Shown here: piece by piece, positions 1 through 9,600 of the stretch | Layout: each line of letters begins with the position of its first letter | Numbering within the stretch: the first letter of the stretch is position 1 | Source of the DNA: Bacillota bacterium | GTDB lineage: Bacteria > Bacillota > Clostridia > Lachnospirales > Lachnospiraceae | Assembly (NCBI GenBank): GCA_023409835.1 | Contig: JAEYQV010000086.1 | Coordinates: 1 to 32,822 of the forward strand | DNA length: 32,822 nt | Direction: 5' to 3' | Translations under genes and position numbers: made by a program | The notes under the pieces: generated by a model | The model's input: only the letters and a program-made list of their open reading frames with translations | What the model was told of the DNA's origin: nothing | Databases searched by the model: none

Positions 1-90
1 AGTAATTTCTCCATCCTTGACAAAAGGGGTGGAAGTAAGTTTTTCAATTCACGGGGAATACTTATTCTACATTGGGGATACTAATCTTAA

Positions 91-119
91 TTGACAAATG
101 TCAAGGAACATGGTATACT
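91..119 (+). promoter_or_regulatory. sigma-A promoter of the T-box/metG transcript
   Basis: A perfect -35 box TTGACA (91-96) and a -10 box TATACT (114-119) are separated by 17 bases. Transcription would start near 126, shortly before the T-box leader. Bases 1-90 show no gene or other recognisable signal. Confidence 0.85.
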
Positions 120-149
120 TTGTCAAAATAATGATAAATTCATATTACA

Positions 150-447
150 AAAGGCTATGAAAAGAAGAGTAAACAGTGGAACGGTTAACAGAGAACCCCG
201 TCAGGCTGAGAAGGGGAGATGGGCAAAAGCCCTGTTATTCGAAAGAATAGCACGCAGAAGCTGTTGAAGATGGTCTTGGAGCCGCGTATCGAGAAAGCTG
301 TGCTTTTAGACTGCGACGGTTGCACCCGTTATAGTGCTGAGCTGTATCTGCAGCAATAGAGGCCCTGACCGTGAGGAAGGGGTAAATTAAAGTGGTACCA
401 CGGGAGCATCTCTCGTCTTTAAAGTGATTTAAGGACGGGATTTTTTT
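150..447 (+). promoter_or_regulatory. T-box riboswitch (tRNA-Met responsive) upstream of metG
   Basis: The leader shows the hallmarks of a T-box. There is an AGTA-type bulge near 167-171 and an AACAGAGA element near 187-194 followed by the GGCTG segment of distal stem I. The conserved T-box sequence AAGTGGTACCACGG lies at 390-403, and an intrinsic terminator at about 412-447 ends in a run of T. The likely specifier codon is ATG at 270-272, in the context GAAGATGGTCTTGGAG, matching the downstream methionyl-tRNA synthetase. The acceptor-pairing bases TGGT would fit a tRNA ending ACCA, as tRNA-Met does. Family knowledge: uncharged tRNA stabilises the antiterminator and lets metG be transcribed. 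The 5' boundary is approximate and the specifier assignment is inference. Confidence 0.93.
412..447 (+). terminator. T-box attenuator terminator
   Basis: The inverted repeat CGTCTTTAA / TTAAGGACG around 414-437 is followed by a T-run at 441-447. It overlaps the end of the T-box domain, as expected for the terminator that competes with the antiterminator. It lies about 105 bases before the metG start. Confidence 0.85.
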
Positions 448-554
448 ATTTTTATGGATACGTTCGTCCTATGAAATAAAAGCCCTTCAGGCAGGATGGG
501 CACAGCAAGCATAATGGAATGCATTTGATAATATAACGGAAAGGAAGTTGTAAG

Positions 555-2546
555 ATGAGCAAGAAACCTTATTACATTACCACGGCGATTGCCTATACGT
601 CGGGAAAACCCCACATCGGCAACACCTATGAAATTGTACTGGCAGACAGTATTGCAAGATTCAAGAGAATGGAGGGTTATGATGTATTCTTCCAGACGGG
701 AACCGATGAGCATGGTCAAAAGATTGAGTTAAAGGCTGCCGAAGCCGGAATTACACCGAAGGAGTTCGTTGACCGGGTTGCCGGACAGATCAAGGAGATC
801 TGGGATATGATGAACACCTCCTATGATAAATTCATCCGGACCACGGATACAGATCATGAGAAGCAGATCCAGAAGATCTTTAAGAAGCTTTATGAACAGG
901 GGGATATCTATAAGGGACATTATGAAGGAATGTATTGTACTCCTTGCGAATCCTTCTTTACCCCTTCCCAGCTGGTGAACGGCAAGTGCCCTGACTGCGG
1001 CAGAGAGGTACAACCGGCGAAGGAGGAAGCATACTTCCTTAAGCTGAGCAAATATGCAGACCGTTTGATCGAACACATTAACACCCATCCGCAATTTATC
1101 CAGCCGGAATCCAGAAAGAATGAAATGATGAACAATTTCCTGCTCCCCGGGCTGCAGGATCTGTGTGTATCCCGTACCTCTTTTAAATGGGGAATTCCGG
1201 TGGATTTTGATGAGAGACACGTGGTCTATGTGTGGCTCGATGCGCTGAGTAATTATATTACCGGAATCGGTTATGATGCAGATGGTAACAGCACGGATCA
1301 GTTCAAGAAATTCTGGCCGGCAGACCTTCATCTGATCGGTAAGGATATTATCCGTTTCCATACGATTTATTGGCCGATTATCCTTATGGCACTTGGAGTA
1401 GAATTACCGAAGCAGGTGTTCGGACACCCTTGGCTGCTGCAGGGAAGTGCAGGGGATAAGATGAGTAAATCCAAGGGTAATGTCCTCTATGCCGATGACC
1501 TGGTAAAGATTTTCGGTGTAGATGCAGTCCGCTACTTCGTACTGCATGAAATGCCCTTTGATAACGATGGAATCATCTCCTGGGAGCTATTGGTGGAGCG
1601 TATCAATTCCGACATGGCCAATACTCTCGGAAACCTTGTAAACAGGACAGTTTCCATGTCAAATAAATATTTTGAAGGTATTGTAAAGAACGGCGGCGTG
1701 GCAGAAGCAGTTGATGAAGAATTAAAAGCCCTGGCCCTGGAGACCCCGAAGAAGGTAATTGCCCGGATGGAAAAGCTCCGTGTTGCCGATGCCATCAGTG
1801 AGGTATTCACTCTGTTTAAACGCTGCAATAAATATATTGATGAGACAACACCCTGGATACTCGCTAAGGATGAGGAGAAACAGCTTCGTCTGGCAACAGT
1901 TCTGTATAACCTTGTTGAAAGCATCACCATCGGAGCAAGCCTTCTGGAGCCCTTTATGCCGGAAACAGCAGGGAAGATATTCGCTCAGATATCAACCCAA
2001 GGAAGGACCCTGGAGGAGCTAAATACCTTTGGCCTGTACCCGTCCGGCACAAAGGTTACTACTGCACCGGAGATATTATTTGCAAGACTGGATATTAAGG
2101 AAGTACTGGAGAAGGTGGAAGCTGGTAAGCCAGAAGTAAATACGGAAGCTAATGTTGTAAATGCAGGAGAAGCAACGGAAGAAAAGAAAGATAATACATC
2201 GATTGATATAGAAGCAAAGCCGGAGATTACCTATGAGGATTTTGCAAAGCTGCAGTTCCAGATCGGAGAAATCATTGCCTGTGAGGAGGTAAAGAAATCG
2301 AAGAAGCTTTTATGTTCCCAGGTTAAGATCGGATCTCAGGTAAAGCAGATTGTGTCCGGTATTAAAGCACATTATTCGCCGGAGGAGATGGTAGGTAAGA
2401 AGGTCATGGTAGTAGTCAATCTAAAGCCTGCAACCTTGGCAGGAATCTTGTCAGAGGGAATGCTGTTATGTGCGGAGGATGCGGAAGGAAAGCTGTCACT
2501 TATGGTACCGGAAAAGCCGATGCCGTCCGGAGCAGAGATCCAGTAA
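555..2546 (+). CDS. metG: methionyl-tRNA synthetase
   Basis: This enzyme charges tRNA-Met with methionine in the cytoplasm using ATP. The 663-residue protein has the class I signature HIGN at residues 20-23 and the KMSKS loop at 302-306. A zinc knuckle has cysteines at 128/131 and 145/148 (CxxC...CxxC). A linker rich in E, A and K (about 535-560) leads to a C-terminal EMAP-II/Trbp111-like tRNA-binding and dimerisation domain (about 560-663, beginning near the segment FAKLQFQIGEI). That is the usual full-length Firmicutes architecture. The start has an AAGGAAG Shine-Dalgarno about 8 bases upstream. Expression should be induced by uncharged tRNA-Met through the T-box leader just upstream. The gene is transcribed alone and ends at a strong hairpin terminator. 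Confidence 0.98.
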   Translation: MSKKPYYITTAIAYTSGKPHIGNTYEIVLADSIARFKRMEGYDVFFQTGTDEHGQKIELKAAEAGITPKEFVDRVAGQIKEIWDMMNTSYDKFIRTTDTDHEKQIQKIFKKLYEQGDIYKGHYEGMYCTPCESFFTPSQLVNGKCPDCGREVQPAKEEAYFLKLSKYADRLIEHINTHPQFIQPESRKNEMMNNFLLPGLQDLCVSRTSFKWGIPVDFDERHVVYVWLDALSNYITGIGYDADGNSTDQFKKFWPADLHLIGKDIIRFHTIYWPIILMALGVELPKQVFGHPWLLQGSAGDKMSKSKGNVLYADDLVKIFGVDAVRYFVLHEMPFDNDGIISWELLVERINSDMANTLGNLVNRTVSMSNKYFEGIVKNGGVAEAVDEELKALALETPKKVIARMEKLRVADAISEVFTLFKRCNKYIDETTPWILAKDEEKQLRLATVLYNLVESITIGASLLEPFMPETAGKIFAQISTQGRTLEELNTFGLYPSGTKVTTAPEILFARLDIKEVLEKVEAGKPEVNTEANVVNAGEATEEKKDNTSIDIEAKPEITYEDFAKLQFQIGEIIACEEVKKSKKLLCSQVKIGSQVKQIVSGIKAHYSPEEMVGKKVMVVVNLKPATLAGILSEGMLLCAEDAEGKLSLMVPEKPMPSGAEIQ

Positions 2547-2556
2547 TAGAGGATAA

Positions 2557-2590
2557 AAACACCACCCTGGGTAACCAGGGTGGTGTTTCT
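2557..2590 (+). terminator. strong terminator between convergent metG and pckA, probably bidirectional
   Basis: A perfect 14-bp stem, AAACACCACCCTGG (2557-2570) with its complement at 2575-2588, closes a GTAA loop. It follows the metG stop by about 10 bases. T-rich sequence lies on the 3' side of the stem for both strands, so it can also stop transcripts leaving pckA. A second small GC-rich palindrome (GCGCCCGGCGGGCGC, 2598-2612) lies just beyond it. Confidence 0.9.
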
Positions 2591-2620
2591 ATAGGTGCGC
2601 CCGGCGGGCGCTTATGAGCG

Positions 2621-2647
2621 GTTGGCTGCCAACGGCAGACAATCCGG
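2621..2647. repeat. dispersed short repeat, copy 1
   Basis: The segment TTGGCTGCC, three variable bases, GGCAGACAATCCGG (2622-2647) nearly matches a second copy at 12794-12820. It contains a small inverted repeat, CTGCC / GGCAG. Both copies lie between a hairpin terminator and the 3' end of a minus-strand gene, 14 to 18 bases from its stop codon. The function is unknown. Confidence 0.6.
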
Positions 2648-2664
2648 TTAATTTCAGTTAAGAA

Positions 2665-4335
2665 TTACTGAAGCTCTGCAATAACCTTCTTTAATGCTTC
2701 TGCAGCTTCCTCCGGTAACTTATCATAGCCGCCGTCCACGGTTTCTCTGGATTCAACGAACTTAACTCTCTCAACCATTCTTGCCATGAAGGCATCCTTG
2801 TATTCCTTGTTATTTAAATCAGGAACAAAGCCCTCCCACTCAAGAATATCGATATCTGAGAAAGGACCCCAAGGCTTAAAGGTAGCTTTGCCTTCTACGA
2901 TGGATTCAAGGATTCCTAAGGTATCAGCAGGCTTAACCTTCTTACCCATGAAATCACCGGTGTTGATAACGTAGCAATCTACGTTTCTCTCGGCAATCAG
3001 CTTCTTAAACTTCTCGTAATCGTTGATTAACGGGTAGGTACGGAACGGGTTAGCGTAGGTCTCAACAACCAGTGCATTCGGGTCAACTCCGGGAGCAAGA
3101 CGCTCAGCAGTGGTTCTCTTAGTTGCAAGGGTAGCGCCCATAACAGAAGCAAGAACGCCGTCCTTAACCTTGATGATCGGAGGAAGAGTAGGATCCTTCA
3201 TGATCCAGAAGATAGCATCTACGGGCTCAGGGATCTTGTCAACACGGTTCGGGGACCATAATTTGGATTTAACGGCACGTCCGTTACCATTACGGATATC
3301 TTCGGTTACGATAACAACCTTTCCATCCTCATCCATAGTAGCGGAGCAATTCTGTACCGTTAATAAATATTTATTATCATCACAATAGGTAGGATAATCC
3401 TGTGTCTTATCATAGTAAGTGGGCTCTAAAGCGACGGAGGAGCCGGTCTCTGTATTGATGAGGAAAGCGTCGTCATGAAGAACGGTTACATCATACTTAC
3501 CGCCATGCTTAGCATGAGTGATTGTGGACTTACCGGAACCGGAGAGACCAAATACGGAAGCAACATACTTCTTGCCATCAGCAAGATTATATCTCTTCTG
3601 TCCGCCGTGGCAAGCTGCATAACCATTACGGTTACCAATCGCCCAGGCAATTGTTAAGGTACCCTTCTTATGCTCGCCGAAGTATCTCATACCTAAGATA
3701 GCAGCACAGTTGGTAGCGGTATTAAAGTAGGATAAGCATTTCGGATCGCTGATGTCAGTCTGGTTTGTACCAACCCACTGAGGATCTGAGAAGATATAGA
3801 TATCAGGCTCGTTACCAATAGGTCTGGAGCTCTTATACATTTTCACATAATTATCAGACATATACTGGAAGTTAAGCATCCAGGAATACATAATGTTCTC
3901 TTCACCTTCAGGAATAAGCAGGTGTGCCTTTACCATGAACTCAGGATCCAGACCGATGTAAACCTCTGCATGGTACATAGTCTTCCATCTGGCATCGTAA
4001 ATAGCATCCATTACGATTTTGTCTAATCTCTCACAGTTAACACCGGGCTCACCGGCAATTCTTCTTGCTGCCGCATAACGTCCGGTAATAGCACCATCGT
4101 TAAATAATAATACCTTTGCATCGGGTTCAAGACCGAAATCCTCACCATGATAAACAGGCATATCGGTTACAACTGTTCCAGGTGAATTCTTGGCGAGCTC
4201 ATAAGCTTCTTTCAGAGTGTTTACTTTGACGACATTATTTCCATAGAAGGCAGCCTCGATTATCGAACGTGTCTTGGCAAAGCCAGGTTTGTTAGCACCA
4301 ATCTCGTCATGTTTAAAGTACGCTTTAGTTGACAT
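2665..4335 (-). CDS. pckA: phosphoenolpyruvate carboxykinase (ATP)
   Basis: The enzyme interconverts oxaloacetate plus ATP with phosphoenolpyruvate, CO2 and ADP. In anaerobic Clostridia it may run in either the gluconeogenic or the carboxylating direction. The 556-residue protein carries the PEPCK-specific P-loop GLSGSGKST at residues 263-271. The second metal/nucleotide motif follows, with HDD near 287-289 (VLHDDAF). The substrate-binding segment with RYAAARR is near 86-92, and the C-terminal nucleotide-binding region includes TERLAPG. The length matches the ATP-dependent family. The start is set by a consensus AGGAGG on the minus strand (complement of 4346-4351). It has its own consensus promoter inside the gap after the DUF885 gene, so it need not depend on that gene's transcript. 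Confidence 0.97.
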   Translation of the reverse strand: MSTKAYFKHDEIGANKPGFAKTRSIIEAAFYGNNVVKVNTLKEAYELAKNSPGTVVTDMPVYHGEDFGLEPDAKVLLFNDGAITGRYAAARRIAGEPGVNCERLDKIVMDAIYDARWKTMYHAEVYIGLDPEFMVKAHLLIPEGEENIMYSWMLNFQYMSDNYVKMYKSSRPIGNEPDIYIFSDPQWVGTNQTDISDPKCLSYFNTATNCAAILGMRYFGEHKKGTLTIAWAIGNRNGYAACHGGQKRYNLADGKKYVASVFGLSGSGKSTITHAKHGGKYDVTVLHDDAFLINTETGSSVALEPTYYDKTQDYPTYCDDNKYLLTVQNCSATMDEDGKVVIVTEDIRNGNGRAVKSKLWSPNRVDKIPEPVDAIFWIMKDPTLPPIIKVKDGVLASVMGATLATKRTTAERLAPGVDPNALVVETYANPFRTYPLINDYEKFKKLIAERNVDCYVINTGDFMGKKVKPADTLGILESIVEGKATFKPWGPFSDIDILEWEGFVPDLNNKEYKDAFMARMVERVKFVESRETVDGGYDKLPEEAAEALKKVIAELQ

Positions 4336-4433
4336 AAAATTTCCTCCTATTTTTAAAATTGTTTGTATATTCTTAAATATTAATAAAATACACGAAACTC
4401 GTGGTTTATATAAAACAATTGTCCGCCATGATA

Positions 4434-4501
4434 AGTATAGAACGGTGGTCTGTAAATGTCAACGGAAAAAATAAAAAAACAAACGGAAAAAACAAAAAAA
4501 A
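4434..4501 (-). promoter_or_regulatory. pckA promoter with an upstream phased A-tract/UP-like region
   Basis: Read on the minus strand, TTGACA (complement of 4457-4462), a 17-base spacer and TATACT (complement of 4434-4439) form a near-perfect sigma-A promoter. Immediately upstream are four A/T tracts (4466-4471, 4473-4479, 4487-4492, 4494-4501). They are arranged as two copies of a 21-bp direct repeat that share the bases AACGGAAAAAA. The inverted repeat CACGA/TCGTG at 4391-4403 falls early in the untranslated leader of roughly 90 bases. Confidence 0.85.
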
Positions 4502-4507
4502 TGGTGT

Positions 4508-6265
4508 TTAATTGACCTCGGTTTGAATCCAAGTATCCATGTATTTGTCTATTATATTGAACTGCGCCGGTCCGGTCTCTAACAGGAATTCATGAAATTC
4601 CTTTGGATCAAAAGCATCACCAAGTTCCTTTTCTGCCTTTTCACGTAATTCTTTAATTTCCAGATAACCGATGGCATAGGGAAGATAGATGGCGGGCTCC
4701 TCCAGTAAGGTTTCATAGATAGTCTTAGCGGTGGTTTCATCGCCTACAAAGCTGTTGATATACTTAACTGCCTTTTTCTCTTTCCATCCCTCATAATGGA
4801 TTCCGATATCAGCCCTTGCATACATACACAGGATAACCGCACTGTTTATCTCCAGAAAATCAGCCAGAGTGTCATCGATTCCGGCCAGATGATAGGAGTA
4901 ATGCTCCACATAGGTGGCCCAACCCTCGTCATATCCGCGGAAATTCATGACGCTTCTGATCGGAGCAGGCTTCTGGCTCCGAAAATATACACATTGGTAC
5001 AGATGACCGGGATAACCCTCATGGGCAACCGTTGTATATATTTTAGATAAGGTCTCTTTATCATCACCATTTATATAGATGTTATTATTGGTATAATCGT
5101 CAATGGCAGGAACCAGATACATGGCAGGACTTAAATATTCTGACAGGGAGTCATCCACATACTTTATATCGCATTGGACGGGGACAGGATCCGGGAACTC
5201 TGTTAAGATGTCCGTCTTCAGATCATCCAGGATGGCTTCGGGATCCGTAATCGGGAAGGAAGTGAAGTCCGTATATTCCTCCATGATGTCCGGATGGGAT
5301 AAGGAAATCCGTGTAATCTTTAAAACACCGTCTCCGATGGCGGTTTCGAGCATATCTGCCATTTCGTCCATACTCTTACCGGAACCGGTATAGGACCTGG
5401 CAAGATACTCATAATAAGCCTGACCCTCCGGATAATAGTACAGGCCGGCTGGATTGACACCTGTTCCCTTTAAGATCTTCAGGGTATCAATCAGCAACTC
5501 ATATGCAGGGATAACATAGTTGGTAACCGCGACCCGATTCTTTTCCTGATAGCTGGCAATTTCCTCTTTTGTAAGACCTTCATAATCAGAGATTTTTTCG
5601 TTGAAATATTCAATGAGGAAGTTTTCCTCCGGCTTCTCAATAAAGGCTTCACATTGTTCAATAATACGGTCCGCGACAGCATCTGACATGAATAGACCAC
5701 GTTTGGATTTCTCTCGCTCAAAGACGGTAATATCTTTAAAATAATCGTATACATCCGGTAGTAATTCAATATAATCATCAATATTTTCCCGGGTATAAAA
5801 ATTATACTCTGCAAGAAGAATCGGAAGCTGTGCCTGTAAGCCGGTTGTCGGCCCAAGGCATTCCGTATAATATAGATAATCCCCGCTGTTAATTCCCAGC
5901 TCGAGGTAATTTTTCAGGATATCGTAGGTTAGCTTCTGACTCCCGGTTAATTTATCATATCGAAAGCTATTAAGGCGTTTTAGGTAATTTTCAGATGCAG
6001 ACAGCTGATTTTGCATCTGGTCAACCGAGAAATCTCCCAGCGTAACCGGCTTATCCTTAATGCCATACTGCTCCGGGTCAGCCAGAGAGTAATTCAAGGT
6101 CAGGGTGTCCGTTTGAACCTCATCTACAAATAATTCATTTGTAAATTCATCAAAGTTTTTCTGAACCTTTTCGGGCTTTGAGTTTTTAGTACAACCGGTG
6201 CTAAATATGATAATACCTGTTATTGCGATGATAATTGTAATGAGCCTTATTCTTCTTATATGCAT
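4508..6265 (-). CDS. DUF885 family lipoprotein, putative zinc metallopeptidase
   Basis: This is a 585-residue extracytoplasmic protein. A basic N-terminus, a hydrophobic stretch and the lipobox FSTGC predict export and anchoring to the outer face of the membrane. The signature HEGYPGH at residues 415-421 is the HExxH-like motif of the DUF885 family, related to gluzincin peptidases, so a peptidase role is plausible; the substrate is unknown. The chosen start (ATG at 6265) is preceded by AGGGAGG. A start 13 codons further upstream would put extra residues before the signal peptide and lacks a good ribosome binding site. The gene is followed on the same strand by pckA after 172 bases; no GC-rich terminator is seen between them, only T-rich tracts. 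Confidence 0.88.
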   Translation of the reverse strand: MHIRRIRLITIIIAITGIIIFSTGCTKNSKPEKVQKNFDEFTNELFVDEVQTDTLTLNYSLADPEQYGIKDKPVTLGDFSVDQMQNQLSASENYLKRLNSFRYDKLTGSQKLTYDILKNYLELGINSGDYLYYTECLGPTTGLQAQLPILLAEYNFYTRENIDDYIELLPDVYDYFKDITVFEREKSKRGLFMSDAVADRIIEQCEAFIEKPEENFLIEYFNEKISDYEGLTKEEIASYQEKNRVAVTNYVIPAYELLIDTLKILKGTGVNPAGLYYYPEGQAYYEYLARSYTGSGKSMDEMADMLETAIGDGVLKITRISLSHPDIMEEYTDFTSFPITDPEAILDDLKTDILTEFPDPVPVQCDIKYVDDSLSEYLSPAMYLVPAIDDYTNNNIYINGDDKETLSKIYTTVAHEGYPGHLYQCVYFRSQKPAPIRSVMNFRGYDEGWATYVEHYSYHLAGIDDTLADFLEINSAVILCMYARADIGIHYEGWKEKKAVKYINSFVGDETTAKTIYETLLEEPAIYLPYAIGYLEIKELREKAEKELGDAFDPKEFHEFLLETGPAQFNIIDKYMDTWIQTEVN

Positions 6266-6304
6266 AGCTACCTCCCTAAAGTAATTACGATTATTGTACG
6301 GCAA

Positions 6305-6601
6305 AATGTAGTATTTTGGACGGGTAATATTGTTTTTGTTATTTTATGTATATTCAATGGCCAATGTAGTAGAAGTATTATTTGATCGTAAAACCAACCC
6401 GTATTCCTATTGTATATTACCGATATAATCGGGGTCCGGAAGTTAAGTTTTCGGCTGAATCAGCCGAAATACTATCAGTAAGAATATCACACGAGGGTTA
6501 GTGTAACATCTTTGATTTATATTATTATATCAGAGCAAGGGAAAATTTGTATTAAAAGTTAATTAATTTTATTCCAGATAAAATAAAGGCTTGGTGAAGA
6601 G
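6305..6601. other. intergenic region between divergent genes, with a palindromic hairpin at 6449-6469
   Basis: This gap separates the minus-strand DUF885 gene from the plus-strand flagellar gene, so it should hold two divergent promoters. A perfect 9-bp inverted repeat, TTTCGGCTG / CAGCCGAAA, with an AAT loop lies at 6449-6469. Neither side has a T-run, so it is more likely an operator or a leader hairpin than a terminator. A weak -10-like TATTAT occurs near 6520. I found no convincing sigma-28 promoter here. Confidence 0.45.
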
Positions 6602-9600
6602 ATGAACCAGATTAATTATAATCAATTATTATACCGGGGAAAGGATATCAGTAGTAAACAACAGGATGCCTTAACCTGGAACAGCGATAGGAATACAGGA
6701 TTTAGAACTCTCACAAAGGGAGAGCTGGTGACCGGAGTGGTAACTAAGATCGGCAGATCAGTCACATTCAATATCCTGGAGAATGAAGTTACCGCGCCCA
6801 GAGATATGTTTCCGGATGTGATACTCGGAAGCTCGGTACTGTTTGAAATTCTGAATATCACAGATAACCAGATGGAGCTTAGGTCTGCAGAGAGGGATAC
6901 CGGCTTGAACGGGAAGTCTTTTGTGGCAATCATGAGATTTCCTGCGGACCGGGAGATCTTTCTGTCCAGGAAGGAGCAGGCAGGAAAGCAGGCAGAACGG
7001 GAAGAGGAATTCAAGAATACAAGGAATCAAATAAATAGTATTCTGTCCAAGCTGACCGAGCAGGATTATCAGAATCTTAGCAGGGAAGGCTTTGCTGTTG
7101 AGGAACTTACGGTTTCCGCTCTGGAGGCAGCAGTAAACAGGCTGAAAACGGCAGATAGCAGCAAGACTTCCGGGAGGAAGGAACAGCAGGAAGCCAGGGA
7201 ACAGAAAGAGAAATATACGGAGAAGGACATTATGGAGAGGCTTAGGGTGGCAAATCTCCCTGCCTCAAAGGCCGCCGTACAGAAGGTGATGAACGCTCTG
7301 AGTCTAAGCGGAGCCATTACAGCACCGGATGAGGATGCAAGGAAATATCTGATTAGCACCGGACAGGCACCGACAATTGAGAATTTATATAAAGCACAGT
7401 TTTGCAGTAATCTATCCATGAATGAGGCGCCTATTTCCGAGGAAGCTTGGCAGGAGCTGCTTCCTCAGGTGGAAACGGTCATTACTGCGGCAGGCTATGA
7501 AATCAATGAAGAGACGCTTAATGGTGCAAGGTGGCTGGTTGAGAACCGTATACCGCTGACAGAGGATAACCTTATTTATTATAATGAACTATCTGGGATG
7601 GTCGCTATTCCGGGACAGGCTGAGGTCTTAGACCGTATAATCAGGGAAATGGGATACGGAATCGCTCCGAAGGACACGATCCTTATGACCGGGCAGCAGG
7701 AACAAATGCAGAAGCTGGTGGAGAAGCTTAAGAATGTCGGGGAAGAAGAGCTTAAGGCTGCAGTGAGAACGGAGAAGGAGATTACCATTAGGCTTCTAAC
7801 GGATAAGAATTATCGTGAGGAGCTGTTAAAGGAAGAACAGAGGATAGAACTCTCAGAAAAACAGCAGCTGGAAGCAGTCAGAGCCCAGAGGCAGCTGGAG
7901 GAAATCCGTTTGAAGATGACAGCGGAGGCAGCATTAACCCTGGAAAGAAAGGGAATCCATATTGAGACGCAGAGTCTGGAGAAGGTTGTGGCTCAGCTGC
8001 GGCAGCTGGAGGACAGCTATTACCGGAATCTGTTCACGGAGGCGGATGTAATCGCGGACACAGAACAGATTGCCGTTCTGAAAGCGACTACCCAGAGTCT
8101 GGAGCAGCTTAGAACAATACCAAGCTATGTTTTGGGCACCACCTTATCCTTAAGAAGCCAACAGACAATACCGAGTTTGCTGGCGGAGGGTAGCAGGCTG
8201 GCTGTCAACGCCTCCAAGGCAATGGAAGCCTATGAGACCTTAATGACGGAGCCCAATCGGGAATACGGGGATTCTATTCAGAAAGCATTTGCAAATTCCG
8301 GCTCGCTGTTACAGGAGCTTGGAATGGAGGACACCTTATATAACCGGAGAGCTCTTAAGATCCTGGGCTATAACCGTATGGAGATAACAAAGCAGGCTAT
8401 GGAGCAGGTGAAAGCCTATGATCTGGAGGTTAATACCCTGATGAAAAACCTGCATCCAGCAGTCACTGTCCGACTGATTAAGGAGGGAATTAATCCATTA
8501 GAGCTGCCGATTGGCGAGCTGAACTTAAAGGTAGAAGAGCTTAAGGAAGAACAGGGCATTAACTCCGAGGAGAGGTTCAGTACCTATCTCAGGAGACTGG
8601 ATAAAGAGGATAAACTACCGGAGGAGGAGCGCAAGGCATATATCGGCATATACCGGTTGTTACATAGTATAGATAAGACGGACGGAGCAGCCTTGGGAGC
8701 TTTAATCAAGGCGGAGAGGGAGGTAACCTTAAGTAATCTTTTAACAGCTGTCAGAAGTCTTCATAAAGGATTTGTTGACGCGAGGGTGGATGACAGCTTT
8801 GGAGCCTTAGAGAGTATCTCCTTTGATAACGAGACCATTACGGAGCAGCTGGGAAAGGTATTTACCGAAGGCGGAAGCATGGAGTTGTTAAACCGGGAAA
8901 CCTCCGGGAAGGAAGCACAGGCAGATTTCTTAAACACTGCTCTGAAGGAAATGGCAGAGGAAGTATCACCGGACCGGTTAATGGAGGTCCGGGAGAAGCT
9001 GCTGCAGACGGCATTACCCGAGCAGCAAGCCGCCTCCGAATTTGCCCCGCTGCTTTCCTCCGAAAGGGGAATCTGGAATGCACTAAAGGATATGCCGATG
9101 GAGAGATTATTCGATCTGTTTGGGGCAACTATTGGGAAGGAGAATAAGGATGCTGCATTCTATGCAGAGAATCTAAAGCAATTAAGGGAATGCTATCAGA
9201 ACCCGGATCAGGCAATCCGTTTCCTGGAGGACTTTAAGATGCCCTGTACAGCGACAAATATCCTGCTTGCAGGACAGGCATTAAATAACAGCAGCTCCTT
9301 CTTTAAGAAATATTATCAATTAAGAGATGAAAATAATGAGGAAAAATCTCAAAAGAAGCTTAAGGATTTGGATAAACTGACCGATACAATAATCGACAAG
9401 GATTCCATGGAACAGACCTTTGAGCAGCTAAGCAGGGAAGTCTCGGAAGTACTTCGGAACGAGAGCCAGTCAGATCGGGTTGATTCCTTAAGACTGACGG
9501 AATTAAAGAGACTGGGGCAACAGATGACGTTTATGACTTCTCTTGCCAAGAAGGAGTTCTATCAGATTCCGGTAGAGACGCAGAATGGTGTTACTACCAT

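Noticed and set aside
729..1361. A 210-codon minus-strand frame inside metG
   Set aside because: It is a shadow of the well-conserved metG reading frame and has no matching family or ribosome binding site.
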